From: an uncultured Roseburia sp.
Lineage (GTDB): Bacteria; Bacillota; Clostridia; Lachnospirales; Lachnospiraceae
Assembly (NCBI GenBank): GCA_947649645.1
Contig: CANSSP010000006.1
Span: 62,001-126,000 of the forward strand
DNA length: 64,000 nucleotides
Direction of reading: 5' to 3'
The position numbers and the translations under genes are program-made. This document shows, in pieces, positions 9,782-19,083 of this stretch (its first letter is position 1; every line of letters starts with the position of its first letter). The notes under the pieces were generated by a model. It had not been told where the DNA came from, ran no database searches, and worked only from the letters and a program-made list of their open reading frames with translations.

Positions 9782-11196
9782 GTAAATATGATTTTGGATA
9801 TAATTTAGAGCCGGGAAGTACCAATGAATGGGCATATAGGAATATCGATGAAAATATGAAGGTTCTGGAAGTGGGGCCTGCTATAGGAAATCTCACATAT
9901 CATCTAAGTAAGGTGAAAAAATGCATAGTCGATATTGTTGAAATAGACGAAGAAGCTGGTCAGAAGGCAAAAAAATTTGCTAGAAATGCTCTGATTGGAT
10001 GTTGTGAAGGGGATTTAAATAAAGATATCTGGTATGGAAGAATAAATGAAGAAAGATATGATATCATTGTGGTTCTTGATGTATTAGAGCACTTGCAGGA
10101 TCCGGAGCGTATATTGAGACTGTTAAAAGGATTATTGAACACCAGTGGAAAAATTCTTTTATCAATTCCAAATGTGGCGCATAATGCAGTCATAATGCAA
10201 TTGCTTGATAATCGGTTTGACTATACAGATCTTGGGTTACTTGATAGAACACACATCCATTTTTTTGCTTATGATTCTATTTTGAAAATGATAGAGAATG
10301 CTGGATTGAATATTTCAGTAGCAGATGCAATAAATAAGGTTGTAAATGATACTGAAATTGATTGTTCTTTCTTAAAACTTCCAATTGAAGTCGACTATTT
10401 TCTGAGAACGAGGAAATATGGTGAAGTGTATCAATATCTATTTGAACTCCGTTTAAGAAATGAAACTATAGAGAATTGTATAGATAAAAATCATTTATGC
10501 GAGTCGCTTTATGATACAAAAATATTGGTTAATGGTTTGATTGAGAACCTTGTGAATATAAAAGTGGATCCTGAAAATATAAAAGTAGATTTTGATTTGC
10601 TGAATTATCATGAAGTGAAGAGTCTGAGATTTGTCCCTTATGAAGGTGCCTGTCTGGTTTCCAGACTTAAGGCAAGTGTTATATATGATGGTAAAACAGA
10701 AAAGGTAATTCCTAACTGGTCTTCTGGTATAAAAGTTGATGATGAGAATTGGATTTTATCAGAAGAGAACCACGAAATCAATTATCTGCTTGGTAATGAT
10801 GCAAGGAGATTCCGGATTGAATGTAGTTGCAGATTATTGAACGAAACCATACATGATGCGTTTGAGAAACAGGAGAGAATAAAAAGCGAAACCGCGAATG
10901 ACTTAGAAAGTCGTATGAAGCAATTGCTGGAAAATATATCGGAAAAGAATCAGAAAATAGATTGTCTGATGGAAGATATTGCTATTAAAGATCAGACGAT
11001 AGTGGAGCAGAACAATTCAATAAACAAGCAACAATATTCGATAAGTGAAATGAAAGAAACGATCGATTCCATCACATTACTGAATGAGAGAATAGATATG
11101 GAATTGACGACATTAAAGAACTCAAGATGGTATAAAGTGGTAACAAAGGTAAAAGAGCTTATACAGCTGATAAGGGGAGGATTATGGAAAAAGTAA
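9778..11196 (+). CDS. SAM-dependent methyltransferase with C-terminal coiled coil
   Basis: A 472-aa protein. Residues 1-200 form a class I methyltransferase (VLEVGPAIGNLTYHL as motif I, DIIVVLDVLEHLQDPE, LLSIPNVAH). A middle region of about 150 residues looks like a separate beta-rich domain. Residues about 355-455 are a long heptad-rich coiled coil, ending in NSRWYKVVTKVKEL. It overlaps the transporter ATPase by four bases. Methyltransferases with coiled coils next to Wzt proteins can act as chain terminators and length rulers (WbdD is the known case). That role here is inferred. Confidence 0.8.
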   Translation: MSKYDFGYNLEPGSTNEWAYRNIDENMKVLEVGPAIGNLTYHLSKVKKCIVDIVEIDEEAGQKAKKFARNALIGCCEGDLNKDIWYGRINEERYDIIVVLDVLEHLQDPERILRLLKGLLNTSGKILLSIPNVAHNAVIMQLLDNRFDYTDLGLLDRTHIHFFAYDSILKMIENAGLNISVADAINKVVNDTEIDCSFLKLPIEVDYFLRTRKYGEVYQYLFELRLRNETIENCIDKNHLCESLYDTKILVNGLIENLVNIKVDPENIKVDFDLLNYHEVKSLRFVPYEGACLVSRLKASVIYDGKTEKVIPNWSSGIKVDDENWILSEENHEINYLLGNDARRFRIECSCRLLNETIHDAFEKQERIKSETANDLESRMKQLLENISEKNQKIDCLMEDIAIKDQTIVEQNNSINKQQYSISEMKETIDSITLLNERIDMELTTLKNSRWYKVVTKVKELIQLIRGGLWKK

Positions 11197-12020
11197 GTGT
11201 AATTATGCCCTGTTATAATGATGGTATATATATTAAAGAGGCAATTGAGTCGGTAAAAAGACAGACATATCCAGATATAGAATTAATTGTGATAGATGAT
11301 GGTTCTGATGACAAGCAAACGATTGATACATTACAGGCGATGAAAGATGAGATTGTTTTATTGCATACGGATCATTTAAGGCCGGCAGGGGCAAGGAATT
11401 ATGGGGTCAGTAAAGCTACGGGGCGTTATATAATGCCGGTTGATTCGGATGATATAATCGATAAGACTTACATTCAGAAGGCAGTTGAAATTATTGAATC
11501 AAAAGAAAATGTGGGCGTAGTTTATTGTGAGGCGGAGCTGTTTGGAGAAAAAACAGGTAAATGGGAGCTGCCTGCTTATTCTTTAGATAAAATGTTATTG
11601 GATAACATTGTTTTTGTTACTGCATTGTTTTATCGGGAAGATTGGGAGAAAGTTGGTGGTTTTAATACACATATGGTGGCAGGAATGGAAGACTATGATT
11701 TCTGGCTTTCCATTTTAGCCTTGGGAAGAGATATATATCAGATTCCCGAAATATTGTTTCATTATCGAATTAAGCCGACATCCCGGACGACAGGATTTCA
11801 GTCTGATTATGTGCAAATGCAGAATACATATAGACAAATATATGATAATCATAGAGAGTTTTATGCGGAATATTGTGAGGAATATGCTAAAATATTGAGA
11901 GATGCATTGGTAGAACAAGTTGCTATAAGAATGAAATATGAACGAATTTTTGAAAAAGTACAAAAATATTACAGATATCCTGTTATTGGAAAAATTATAA
12001 AAAAGATTATTGGCACTTGA
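11184..12020 (+). CDS. Glycosyltransferase family 2
   Basis: A 278-aa GT2 protein: VSVIMPCYNDGIYIKEAIESVKRQ, VIDDGSDDKQT, then MPVDSDDIID as the DxD-like site, and GMEDYDFWLSILALG, the ED(Y)xxW region typical of the catalytic base. The start overlaps the methyltransferase by 13 bases with GGGGAGG just upstream, so translation is coupled. Acceptor and donor are unknown. Confidence 0.87.
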   Translation: MEKVSVIMPCYNDGIYIKEAIESVKRQTYPDIELIVIDDGSDDKQTIDTLQAMKDEIVLLHTDHLRPAGARNYGVSKATGRYIMPVDSDDIIDKTYIQKAVEIIESKENVGVVYCEAELFGEKTGKWELPAYSLDKMLLDNIVFVTALFYREDWEKVGGFNTHMVAGMEDYDFWLSILALGRDIYQIPEILFHYRIKPTSRTTGFQSDYVQMQNTYRQIYDNHREFYAEYCEEYAKILRDALVEQVAIRMKYERIFEKVQKYYRYPVIGKIIKKIIGT

Positions 12021-12042
12021 AAAGATAGGAGAAATTTTCAGT

Positions 12043-13143
12043 ATGATAATATTTACATCAATTTGCACTAATTACGCACATAAGGCAAGAACGTTAGCGG
12101 AATCAGTAAAAAGAAACATTCCGGATGCTCGTTTTTTTGTTTGTCTGACGGAGAGATCTATACCGGAATCAATGCAGTATGAACATTTTGATAAAGTAAT
12201 TTTGGCTAAAGATATGTGGCCTGGCAATTTTAACAGATATATTTATAAACATGCAATCGTTGAAGCGTCAACTGCTGTAAAAGGACATTTCTTTAAGTAT
12301 TTAATAGATAATTATCCGGAAGAGAATAAATTTGTTTATTTGGATCCTGATTGTTACGTTTATTCTGATTTTGTGGAACTGCGTGAGTTATTGAAGTCGA
12401 GGCCAATTATCTTATGTCCGCATTTGCTTCAGCCGGGTAATATAGATATGGAATTATCGTCAACTGCGCATGGAGTATATAATCTGGGTTTTTTGGCAGT
12501 GAACAGAAGCGAGGAAGCAGTCAGGTTTATTAATTGGTGGGCGGATCGACTATATTTATTTTGTTATGATGATATTTTGAGGGGGATATTTACAGATCAG
12601 AAATGGATTGATCTTGCGCCATGCTTTTTTGATGTGGAAGTGTTTAAGCATCGGGGATATGATTTCGCCACATGGTCTTTGCTTGATTGCGGGATGACAA
12701 AAGAAAGCGATGGATATTATGTAAAAGGAGCTCCCTTGCGATTTATTCACTTTTCGGGATATGGAGCGACGATAGAAAAATGTATGAATGACTGGTTGCC
12801 AGAGGGAGAGCATCCTTTTAAGGAGCTTTATCGAAACTATTCAGAAATACATGAAAATAATAATAAGGATCAGGTTTCCCGTACAGAATGGAGTTATGGT
12901 CAATATTATTCTGGAGAAAAAATTGATGATGCTCTTCGCATAATGTATCGTAATAATAATGATGTGATGTTTGGGATTGAAGATCCGTTTGCTTTGAGCA
13001 ACGTGGAGCTGAAACAGCTTTTTTTGAATGATAATTCTAAAAAAACATATGATAAAATAACAAAATCAATAAAAGATGATGGTGTAAAAAAGACTATTTT
13101 GCGAGGAATGAATTTTGTAAAAAGAAAAATGAGTAAAGAGTAA
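12043..13143 (+). CDS. Putative nucleotide-diphospho-sugar transferase
   Basis: A 366-aa protein that opens with MIIFTSICTNYAHKARTLAESVK and contains FVYLDPDCYVYSDF, a DxD metal-binding signature of GT-A enzymes resembling GT8-like transferases. The GHFFKYLIDNYP and LRFIHFSGYG stretches fit that family. The track start (12010, TTG) adds eleven unsupported residues; the ATG at 12043 has AGGAG eleven bases before it. No membrane segments. Specific function unknown. Confidence 0.72.
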   Translation: MIIFTSICTNYAHKARTLAESVKRNIPDARFFVCLTERSIPESMQYEHFDKVILAKDMWPGNFNRYIYKHAIVEASTAVKGHFFKYLIDNYPEENKFVYLDPDCYVYSDFVELRELLKSRPIILCPHLLQPGNIDMELSSTAHGVYNLGFLAVNRSEEAVRFINWWADRLYLFCYDDILRGIFTDQKWIDLAPCFFDVEVFKHRGYDFATWSLLDCGMTKESDGYYVKGAPLRFIHFSGYGATIEKCMNDWLPEGEHPFKELYRNYSEIHENNNKDQVSRTEWSYGQYYSGEKIDDALRIMYRNNNDVMFGIEDPFALSNVELKQLFLNDNSKKTYDKITKSIKDDGVKKTILRGMNFVKRKMSKE

Positions 13144-13203
13144 TTTGTAGCTAATGGTCAGGCTATATGACGAATATAGCGGTTGAGTCTTTGGAGATGT
13201 AGA

Positions 13204-14312
13204 ATGGATATGCCAGATAAGGTATCTGAGAGTGGTAGAGAATCAAATATTGAACTTCTTCGAATTGTGTCGATTATGGGGGTTATAATACTTCATTATA
13301 ATAATGCCGGGATTGGGGGGGGGGGGCGCAATATGTAGTAAATTATTCACTTAATTACTGGATACTAATTATTTTAGAGTATTTATTTATTGGTTCAGTT
13401 GATTTGTTTGTTATAATAAGTGGTTATTTTATGTGCAACTCAGATCAGAGAGAGATGACAAAACCTTTGTCACTCCTTATTCAGACTGTCATTTTTTCTG
13501 CAATTACATATATACTGAAAGTGTTTGAGGGAGGTATTGTGTTTTCTGCAGAGGGTATGGCAGGTGCATTGCTTCCATGTAATTATTTTGTTATATTGTA
13601 TATAGTTTTATATTTGATTTCGCCCTTTGTAAATATTTTGATAAAGAGTTTAGATGAATCACATTTTACTTACTTCATGCGTTTGTGTATATTTTTATTT
13701 GCTGTATGCCCTAGCGCTGTTGATATTTTAACTCAGATCACGCATAAAGAATGGATGGGATTATCTACTGTGGGTATGTATGGAAGCCAGTATGGTTATT
13801 CTGTTGTTAATTTTATTCTGATGTATTTAATAGGAGCATATGTCAGGTTTAAGGAATATGAGTTTAGCAAGGTAAGTAAATTAAAATTGTTAACATTACT
13901 CGGATGTATTCTTGTTGTCCTTATAATATGGGGAAATATAAATCCATTAACGGCACAGGAATATTGTAATCCTGTTGTTATTTTTGAGAGTGTTACTATT
14001 TTTTTATTATTCAAGAGAATGCATTTTGGCGAGATTAAGTGGCTGAATAAGGTTGCGGAGGGAACATTTACAGTATTTCTGTTACATTTGGTATTTTTAG
14101 AAAAATTTGATATAAAAAAAGCTGTCACAGGAAATTGGATGTGGATGATATTACACATTCTGGGAGTGGTAATTTTTATTTATTTTATCTGCTGGTGTAT
14201 ATTTTTAGCGTATAAATGTATCATGGACGGAAAGACTGTGAGATTGTTAAAAGGGAAAATATTGCGCATGACGGTAGGAAGATATAAAAATAGCAGTTCT
14301 GACAATTGGTGA
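13204..14312 (+). pseudogene. Acyltransferase family 3, out of frame at a G12 tract (probable phase-variable gene, OFF)
   Basis: The reading frame starts at ATG 13204 (GGAG seven bases upstream) with IELLRIVSIMGVIILHYNNAG, the typical first helix and His of membrane O-acyltransferases. It meets twelve consecutive G and stops a few codons later. The rest, SVDLFVIISGYFM and about eight more membrane helices, continues in another frame to 14312. Adding one G or removing two would restore one 369-residue protein, the normal family length. Such enzymes acetylate or otherwise acylate surface sugars. The tract length makes slipped-strand switching a better explanation than decay, since no other lesion is visible. 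A sequencing error in the homopolymer is possible. Confidence 0.8.
13315..13326 (+). repeat. G12 homopolymer inside acyltransferase gene
   Basis: Twelve uninterrupted G residues in an AT-rich gene. G12 gives a premature stop; G13 or G10 would join the two halves of the acyltransferase. This is the length class known for contingency loci in other bacteria. Confidence 0.9.
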
Positions 14313-14330
14313 TTGTATAAAGGAGCGGAG

Positions 14331-16688
14331 ATGGAACAAAAAATAAGTAGGCACAAAGAGCTGATAAAGCGCATGTCCAGGATATGTTTGATTATTTTAT
14401 TTGAAATAGTAGTCTATGGTATTTTTAATGAATTGAAATCTGAGATAAAAAGTCTGTGCGTTTTTATTATGTGTATGGCGCCTTTTTTGATTTGGTTTTG
14501 CTCTGAAAAATATATTGAGATGAATATTGATATTTTTTCTGAAAACAGAGACAGTCGGACAAAGAATGCTATAGATATGTTTGTTCTGGCCGTTGATGCA
14601 GAAATCATCGCTCTTTTTTTTGACAGAATAATATTATTGCTTCTATACAAACTGGTAGCTGCATACGATATTTTGTTAAAAGGATATTTAGAACAAATAC
14701 GTTTTTTTTCATTCTGGCGGATTCAATATTGGTTTATATTTATATTTATTATACTGTTAGTGTTCTATCTGGGATTTGAAAAGAGCTTTCAGAACCGATA
14801 TATATTGGCGGCGGTTTTATTTATTTATCTGGTTATGGGACAATATCATGGTTCATCAATTGGTTATCTCTCTGGAATGCTGGTTGAACACACTGAAAAC
14901 TATGACAAGACAACATTGATCGGTATAAATCAGGGATTGAGAGGGGATGAATGGGCAGTAGATTTGCCATTAAGCATAGGTCAATGCTATAGCGATGAAA
15001 AATTTCCTTATTACAATGATAATCTGATGATTAATGGTTGTGATGTTATGGTATCAGCAAAGCTTCCGGTGAACGATGTATTGGCTTTATTTAATCCGCT
15101 TAAATGGGGATATTATTTTTTACCAATAGAGAATGCCGTAGCTTTTGGATGGTGGCTTCCATTGTTTGCTGTATTTCTTTCTTCCATTGATATGATGTAT
15201 GAATTATGCAGGAAAAAGAAAGTATCTGTTGCGTATGGGGGAATGATTTTATTTTCACCATGTGTACAATGGTGGTATAGTATTTCGGTTCTTATATTTT
15301 CGGGTCAGTATCTTATTGTTGCATTAAATAGATTTCTGGTAGAAAAGGGGAAAGTAAAAAGAATATTGCTGACAGCGTTTGCATCTCTTTGTGCTAATAC
15401 GTTTATGTTTGTTATATACCCTGCATGGGAGATCCCATTTCTTTACTTTTTTTTGATTCTGATTGTATGGGTATTTTGGAGGAATTGGGAAGGTAAGCCC
15501 TTAAAAAAAGAAAATATTTTAGCATATTTCATGGTATTGTTGTCTTGCATGGCTTTTGGAATCAGATTTCTGCTTTTGTCTGGTGAAGCTATGCAGGTTC
15601 AGTTGAATACGACTTATCCTGGTAATATACGAGCGTGGGAAATGGTTCCAATTGATATATTTTTATTACAGATAATTAATGTATTTATGTCATTTGGAAA
15701 ATATTCAACATATATGAATAACTGTGAGATTAGTCAGTTTTATGGGATGTTTTTCTGGTCTTTTATTTTATGGATTAGTATAGTAAGAAAAAAAGCAGAG
15801 AAAATTAGGGAGAAAAGATTAATATCAATATTAGTAATATTCAATTTACTGTTATTGTACTATATTTTTGGTCCCCAATTACCGCATTTATATAATATAA
15901 CTCTGCTTTCTTTTTCATATCCAAGAAGAATGCTTTCCCTTTTTGGGTATTCTTCGATGGTTATTTTGATGTTATTGTTAGGCTGTTGTATAGAAAACAA
16001 AATGATTGATAAAGGAAAGGCAAAGATTTTTGCGGCTGTCTGTTTTGTTATTGTAGCAGGTATAGCTGTAAATAATAATATAATAAGAGAATATGTAAAC
16101 GGAAGTATTTTGTTTTTTGTGTTTGTAATTGTAGTGATTGGCATTTGGGCATATACTGGTTATACAATTATTTCGGGTCATAGTCTGAAAAGAGGGATAA
16201 CTTTTCTGTTAGTTATTTCAGTGGCTTCATCAGCATTTGTAAATCCTGTACAGCGTGGATTGGATGATTTATTCGAAAGTTCATTAATATCAAAAATATA
16301 TGAAATAAGTGAACAGAGTACTGGACGGTGGTTAGTTAGTGGTAATTCTACAATTTCTAATATTGTCACAGCATGTGGGATCAAGAGGCTGACGGGAACG
16401 TACGTTTATCCTGATATTCCAATGTTTGAAATCATAGATCCTGACCATGATTATGAGGATAGCTGGAATCGATATGCTCATATTGATATGGAATTGTCAA
16501 ATGAAAATCGTATTGAATCGTTTGGGGCTGGTCTTAATGTTGGTATAGACGTAGAGACGGCTCAAAAGCTAGATGCAGAATATTGGGTTATCAACAGAGT
16601 AGTCGATACAAATATGTTTGAAGGTGTTGACATAGTTCAGATATATAATAGTGCTGAATGGTATATATATAAATTAATCTATAAATGA
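14331..16688 (+). CDS. Large multi-pass membrane protein of polysaccharide loci, probable GT-C-type transferase
   Basis: A 785-aa protein with at least twelve hydrophobic segments and a soluble C-terminal part of about 130 residues (from ISKIYEISEQ). Between the first helices lies a conserved-looking extracytoplasmic loop, INQGLRGDEWAVDLPLS, with acidic residues placed as in lipid-linked sugar (GT-C) transferases. The polyprenyl-phosphate glycosyltransferase and DUF2304 pair nearby could supply its donor. I could not match it to a named family with certainty; Wzy-type polymerase is an alternative. The ATG at 14331 has AGGAG five bases upstream, better than the TTG at 14313. Confidence 0.6.
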   Translation: MEQKISRHKELIKRMSRICLIILFEIVVYGIFNELKSEIKSLCVFIMCMAPFLIWFCSEKYIEMNIDIFSENRDSRTKNAIDMFVLAVDAEIIALFFDRIILLLLYKLVAAYDILLKGYLEQIRFFSFWRIQYWFIFIFIILLVFYLGFEKSFQNRYILAAVLFIYLVMGQYHGSSIGYLSGMLVEHTENYDKTTLIGINQGLRGDEWAVDLPLSIGQCYSDEKFPYYNDNLMINGCDVMVSAKLPVNDVLALFNPLKWGYYFLPIENAVAFGWWLPLFAVFLSSIDMMYELCRKKKVSVAYGGMILFSPCVQWWYSISVLIFSGQYLIVALNRFLVEKGKVKRILLTAFASLCANTFMFVIYPAWEIPFLYFFLILIVWVFWRNWEGKPLKKENILAYFMVLLSCMAFGIRFLLLSGEAMQVQLNTTYPGNIRAWEMVPIDIFLLQIINVFMSFGKYSTYMNNCEISQFYGMFFWSFILWISIVRKKAEKIREKRLISILVIFNLLLLYYIFGPQLPHLYNITLLSFSYPRRMLSLFGYSSMVILMLLLGCCIENKMIDKGKAKIFAAVCFVIVAGIAVNNNIIREYVNGSILFFVFVIVVIGIWAYTGYTIISGHSLKRGITFLLVISVASSAFVNPVQRGLDDLFESSLISKIYEISEQSTGRWLVSGNSTISNIVTACGIKRLTGTYVYPDIPMFEIIDPDHDYEDSWNRYAHIDMELSNENRIESFGAGLNVGIDVETAQKLDAEYWVINRVVDTNMFEGVDIVQIYNSAEWYIYKLIYK

Positions 16689-16781
16689 TTGTGAAAAATT
16701 TGTTGATTATGTTTTGAGTCTATTAAAGTGAGAAATGAGTTTTATGATATTTTTGTTGATGTATTTTTAGAAAGGCGGATT

Positions 16782-17492
16782 ATGTGTATGAAAGTACTGG
16801 CTATTATTCCTGCCTATAATGAGGAAAAAAGTATATTGGGCGTGATTCAGAAATTGAACAGTGATTGTGCAGAAATAGATTACCTTGTTGTCAATGACTG
16901 TTCGAGAGATAATACATTATATGTTTTGGAAAATGCAAGCGTGAAATATGTATCTTTGCCATTAAATCTTGGAATTGGGGGAGGAATTCAGGCAGGGTAT
17001 AAATTTGCATTGCGAAATGATTATGATATAGCGGTTCAGATAGATGGTGACGGACAGCATGATACATCCTTTTTGAGAACCGTTACAAAACCTATTGAAT
17101 CCGGAGAGGCTGATATAGTAATTGGTTCAAGGTTTATTGATAAACAGGGATTTCAGTCGTCTGGTATGAGGCGTATAGGAATTCGATTTCTGAGTTTGTT
17201 AATACAGGTTTGCTGTGGAATTAAAGTGCATGATGTTACAAGTGGGTTTCGTGCAGTTAATCGTAAATTTATCGAGGAATATGCAAAAGAGTACCCTATA
17301 GATTATCCTGAACCGGAGGCAATTGTCAAGGCTTCGGTTCAGGGGGCCAGAATATTAGAAGTACCGGTTATAATGAAAGAGAGAGAGAATGGTACAAGTT
17401 CAATTTCAGCATGGAAATCAGTGTATTATATGATAAAAGTGTCTCTGGCAATTATATTATGCAGACTTTCAAATAGTAGAAAGGAACATTAG
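16782..17492 (+). CDS. Polyprenyl-phosphate glycosyltransferase (DPM1-like GT2)
   Basis: A 236-aa GT2 enzyme without C-terminal membrane helices. Motifs are VLAIIPAYNEEKSI, VVNDCSRDNT, NLGIGGGIQAGYKFA and QIDGDGQHD, the hallmark of dolichyl/undecaprenyl-phosphate sugar synthases. IGSRF and VHDVTSGFRAVNR support the same group. The next gene encodes a small DUF2304 membrane protein that often accompanies these enzymes. The track start at 16728 adds 18 residues without support; ATG 16782 has AAGG six bases upstream. It probably makes a lipid-phosphate sugar donor for extracytoplasmic transfer. Confidence 0.86.
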   Translation: MCMKVLAIIPAYNEEKSILGVIQKLNSDCAEIDYLVVNDCSRDNTLYVLENASVKYVSLPLNLGIGGGIQAGYKFALRNDYDIAVQIDGDGQHDTSFLRTVTKPIESGEADIVIGSRFIDKQGFQSSGMRRIGIRFLSLLIQVCCGIKVHDVTSGFRAVNRKFIEEYAKEYPIDYPEPEAIVKASVQGARILEVPVIMKERENGTSSISAWKSVYYMIKVSLAIILCRLSNSRKEH

Positions 17493-17493
17493 A

Positions 17494-17853
17494 ATGACAG
17501 GTACATTGAGGGTAATTCTTATAGTTGCGCTTTTGTTTTATTTTATAATTGTTTTTTTCCTTTTAAAAAAGAGACGGCTGGCTTTAAAGTATTCATTGCT
17601 GTGGTTGTTTATGGGAATCACAATGACTATGCTTGTGGTTTTTCCAAGGCTTCTGGAAATATTCTGCAGATTGTTTGGAATTGCCGATACAATGAATGGC
17701 CTGTTTACTTTTGCCATTGGTTTTATTCTTATGTTGTTGATGGCATTGACCTCAATTGTTTCGAAACAAAGTGATAGAATCAAGGAACTTGTACAAGAAA
17801 GTGCATTAATGGAGAAGAGAGTGCGGGATCTGGAGAAGGAAATACAGAAGTGA
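17494..17853 (+). CDS. DUF2304 domain membrane protein
   Basis: A 119-aa protein with three hydrophobic segments (LRVILIVALLFYFIIVFFLL, LWLFMGITMTMLVVF, GLFTFAIGFILMLLMAL) and a C-terminal coiled coil (SDRIKELVQESALMEKRVRDLEKEI). This layout matches DUF2304 proteins, which lie next to DPM1-like glycosyltransferases, as here with a 1-bp gap. The likely role is anchoring or assisting that enzyme at the membrane. It overlaps the flippase start by four bases. Confidence 0.82.
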   Translation: MTGTLRVILIVALLFYFIIVFFLLKKRRLALKYSLLWLFMGITMTMLVVFPRLLEIFCRLFGIADTMNGLFTFAIGFILMLLMALTSIVSKQSDRIKELVQESALMEKRVRDLEKEIQK

Positions 17854-19079
17854 AAAGAAATGTTTTGTGGAATACAGCAGGTAGTGTATTTTATTGTGTG
17901 TGTCAATGGCTCATTACAGTTATTGTTGTTCGGCTATCTTCTTACGAAAATGCAGGTTATTTATCGTTAGCGATGACAACAAGTAGTAGTTTTTCAACCA
18001 TCTCCTTGTTTAGTATGCGCAATTTTCAAGTGTCTGATGTGAAAGGAGAGTATAATAATGATGTTTATGTGGGGAGTCGTATTTTAACATGTTTTTTTGC
18101 TCTGGTATGTTGTACATTGACAATTTTAAGGGGGAACTCATGTTATCAGATCATATGTATAGAAGCATTTATGGTTGTCAGGATTGCTGAGGCGATTGTA
18201 GATGTGATGCATGGAATTGATCAGAAGTATGATCATTATGATTTTATAGGAAAATCATACATCATTCGAGGAATTATTACGGTTTGTTCATTTACATTTA
18301 CGCAGGTGGTTTTGGGAGATCTGGCCATCACACTTTGTGTGATGGCATTGCTCAATTGTATGGCTGCTTTTTTGTTTGATTGGAAAAAAACTTATAATCT
18401 GGATTTCTTTCGACCATTAGTATTAGATAAAAAGGTATGGGAATTGCTTGGAAAATGTTTTCCGATTGTTATTTTTTCTTTTTTGCTTAGTGTGGAAAAT
18501 TTATTGCCAAAAACAATTTTACAACAGCAATATGGGGCAGAAGAGTTGGGAATTTATTCTTCTATAGCATCACCAACGTTGATTGTTCAGGTTTTTTCGG
18601 CAGTTGTTTTTAATCCGTTTTTACCGGCTCTTTCAGAACTATACTATAGGGGAGAAATAAAGCGATTTAGAAAGATGCTCCATAGAACTTTCTTATTATT
18701 GATAGGAATGTGTGTTATAGTAAATATAGGTGCTGCGATCTTAGGACGTTTTGGGCTGACTTTACTGTTTGGCAGAGGAATACTGGAGTATTATGATTTG
18801 TTTTTTCCGATTGTATGGTGTACTATTTTAATAGCGATCATCTGGATTGTTTCTGCAGTTCTTGTGGCGCTCAGACAGATTCGCTGGCTGTTAACCGGTA
18901 TGATTTTTGATTTTTTGATATGTGTGAGTCTGGCACGCAGATTGATTGAATGTTATGGAAAAAACGGGGTGAGTTTCGTGCAGATTATTGTCTATCTGGC
19001 TTACATTATCTTTATGGTAATAATATGCGAGATGGTGCTATATAAACAGGAGAAAAAATGCAGAGAGGAGAAAAGTTAA
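17850..19079 (+). CDS. Polysaccharide flippase, Wzx/MOP superfamily
   Basis: A 409-aa integral membrane protein with roughly eleven to twelve helices; the N-terminus (NTAGSVFYCVCQWLITVIVVRL) is typical of oligosaccharide flippases. It would move undecaprenyl-linked repeat units to the outer face. The start is GTG, overlapping the DUF2304 stop. Finding a Wzx-type flippase in the same locus as an ABC exporter is unusual. It is a little shorter than many Wzx proteins but shows no break. Confidence 0.82.
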   Translation: MKRNVLWNTAGSVFYCVCQWLITVIVVRLSSYENAGYLSLAMTTSSSFSTISLFSMRNFQVSDVKGEYNNDVYVGSRILTCFFALVCCTLTILRGNSCYQIICIEAFMVVRIAEAIVDVMHGIDQKYDHYDFIGKSYIIRGIITVCSFTFTQVVLGDLAITLCVMALLNCMAAFLFDWKKTYNLDFFRPLVLDKKVWELLGKCFPIVIFSFLLSVENLLPKTILQQQYGAEELGIYSSIASPTLIVQVFSAVVFNPFLPALSELYYRGEIKRFRKMLHRTFLLLIGMCVIVNIGAAILGRFGLTLLFGRGILEYYDLFFPIVWCTILIAIIWIVSAVLVALRQIRWLLTGMIFDFLICVSLARRLIECYGKNGVSFVQIIVYLAYIIFMVIICEMVLYKQEKKCREEKS

Positions 19080-19083
19080 GAAA

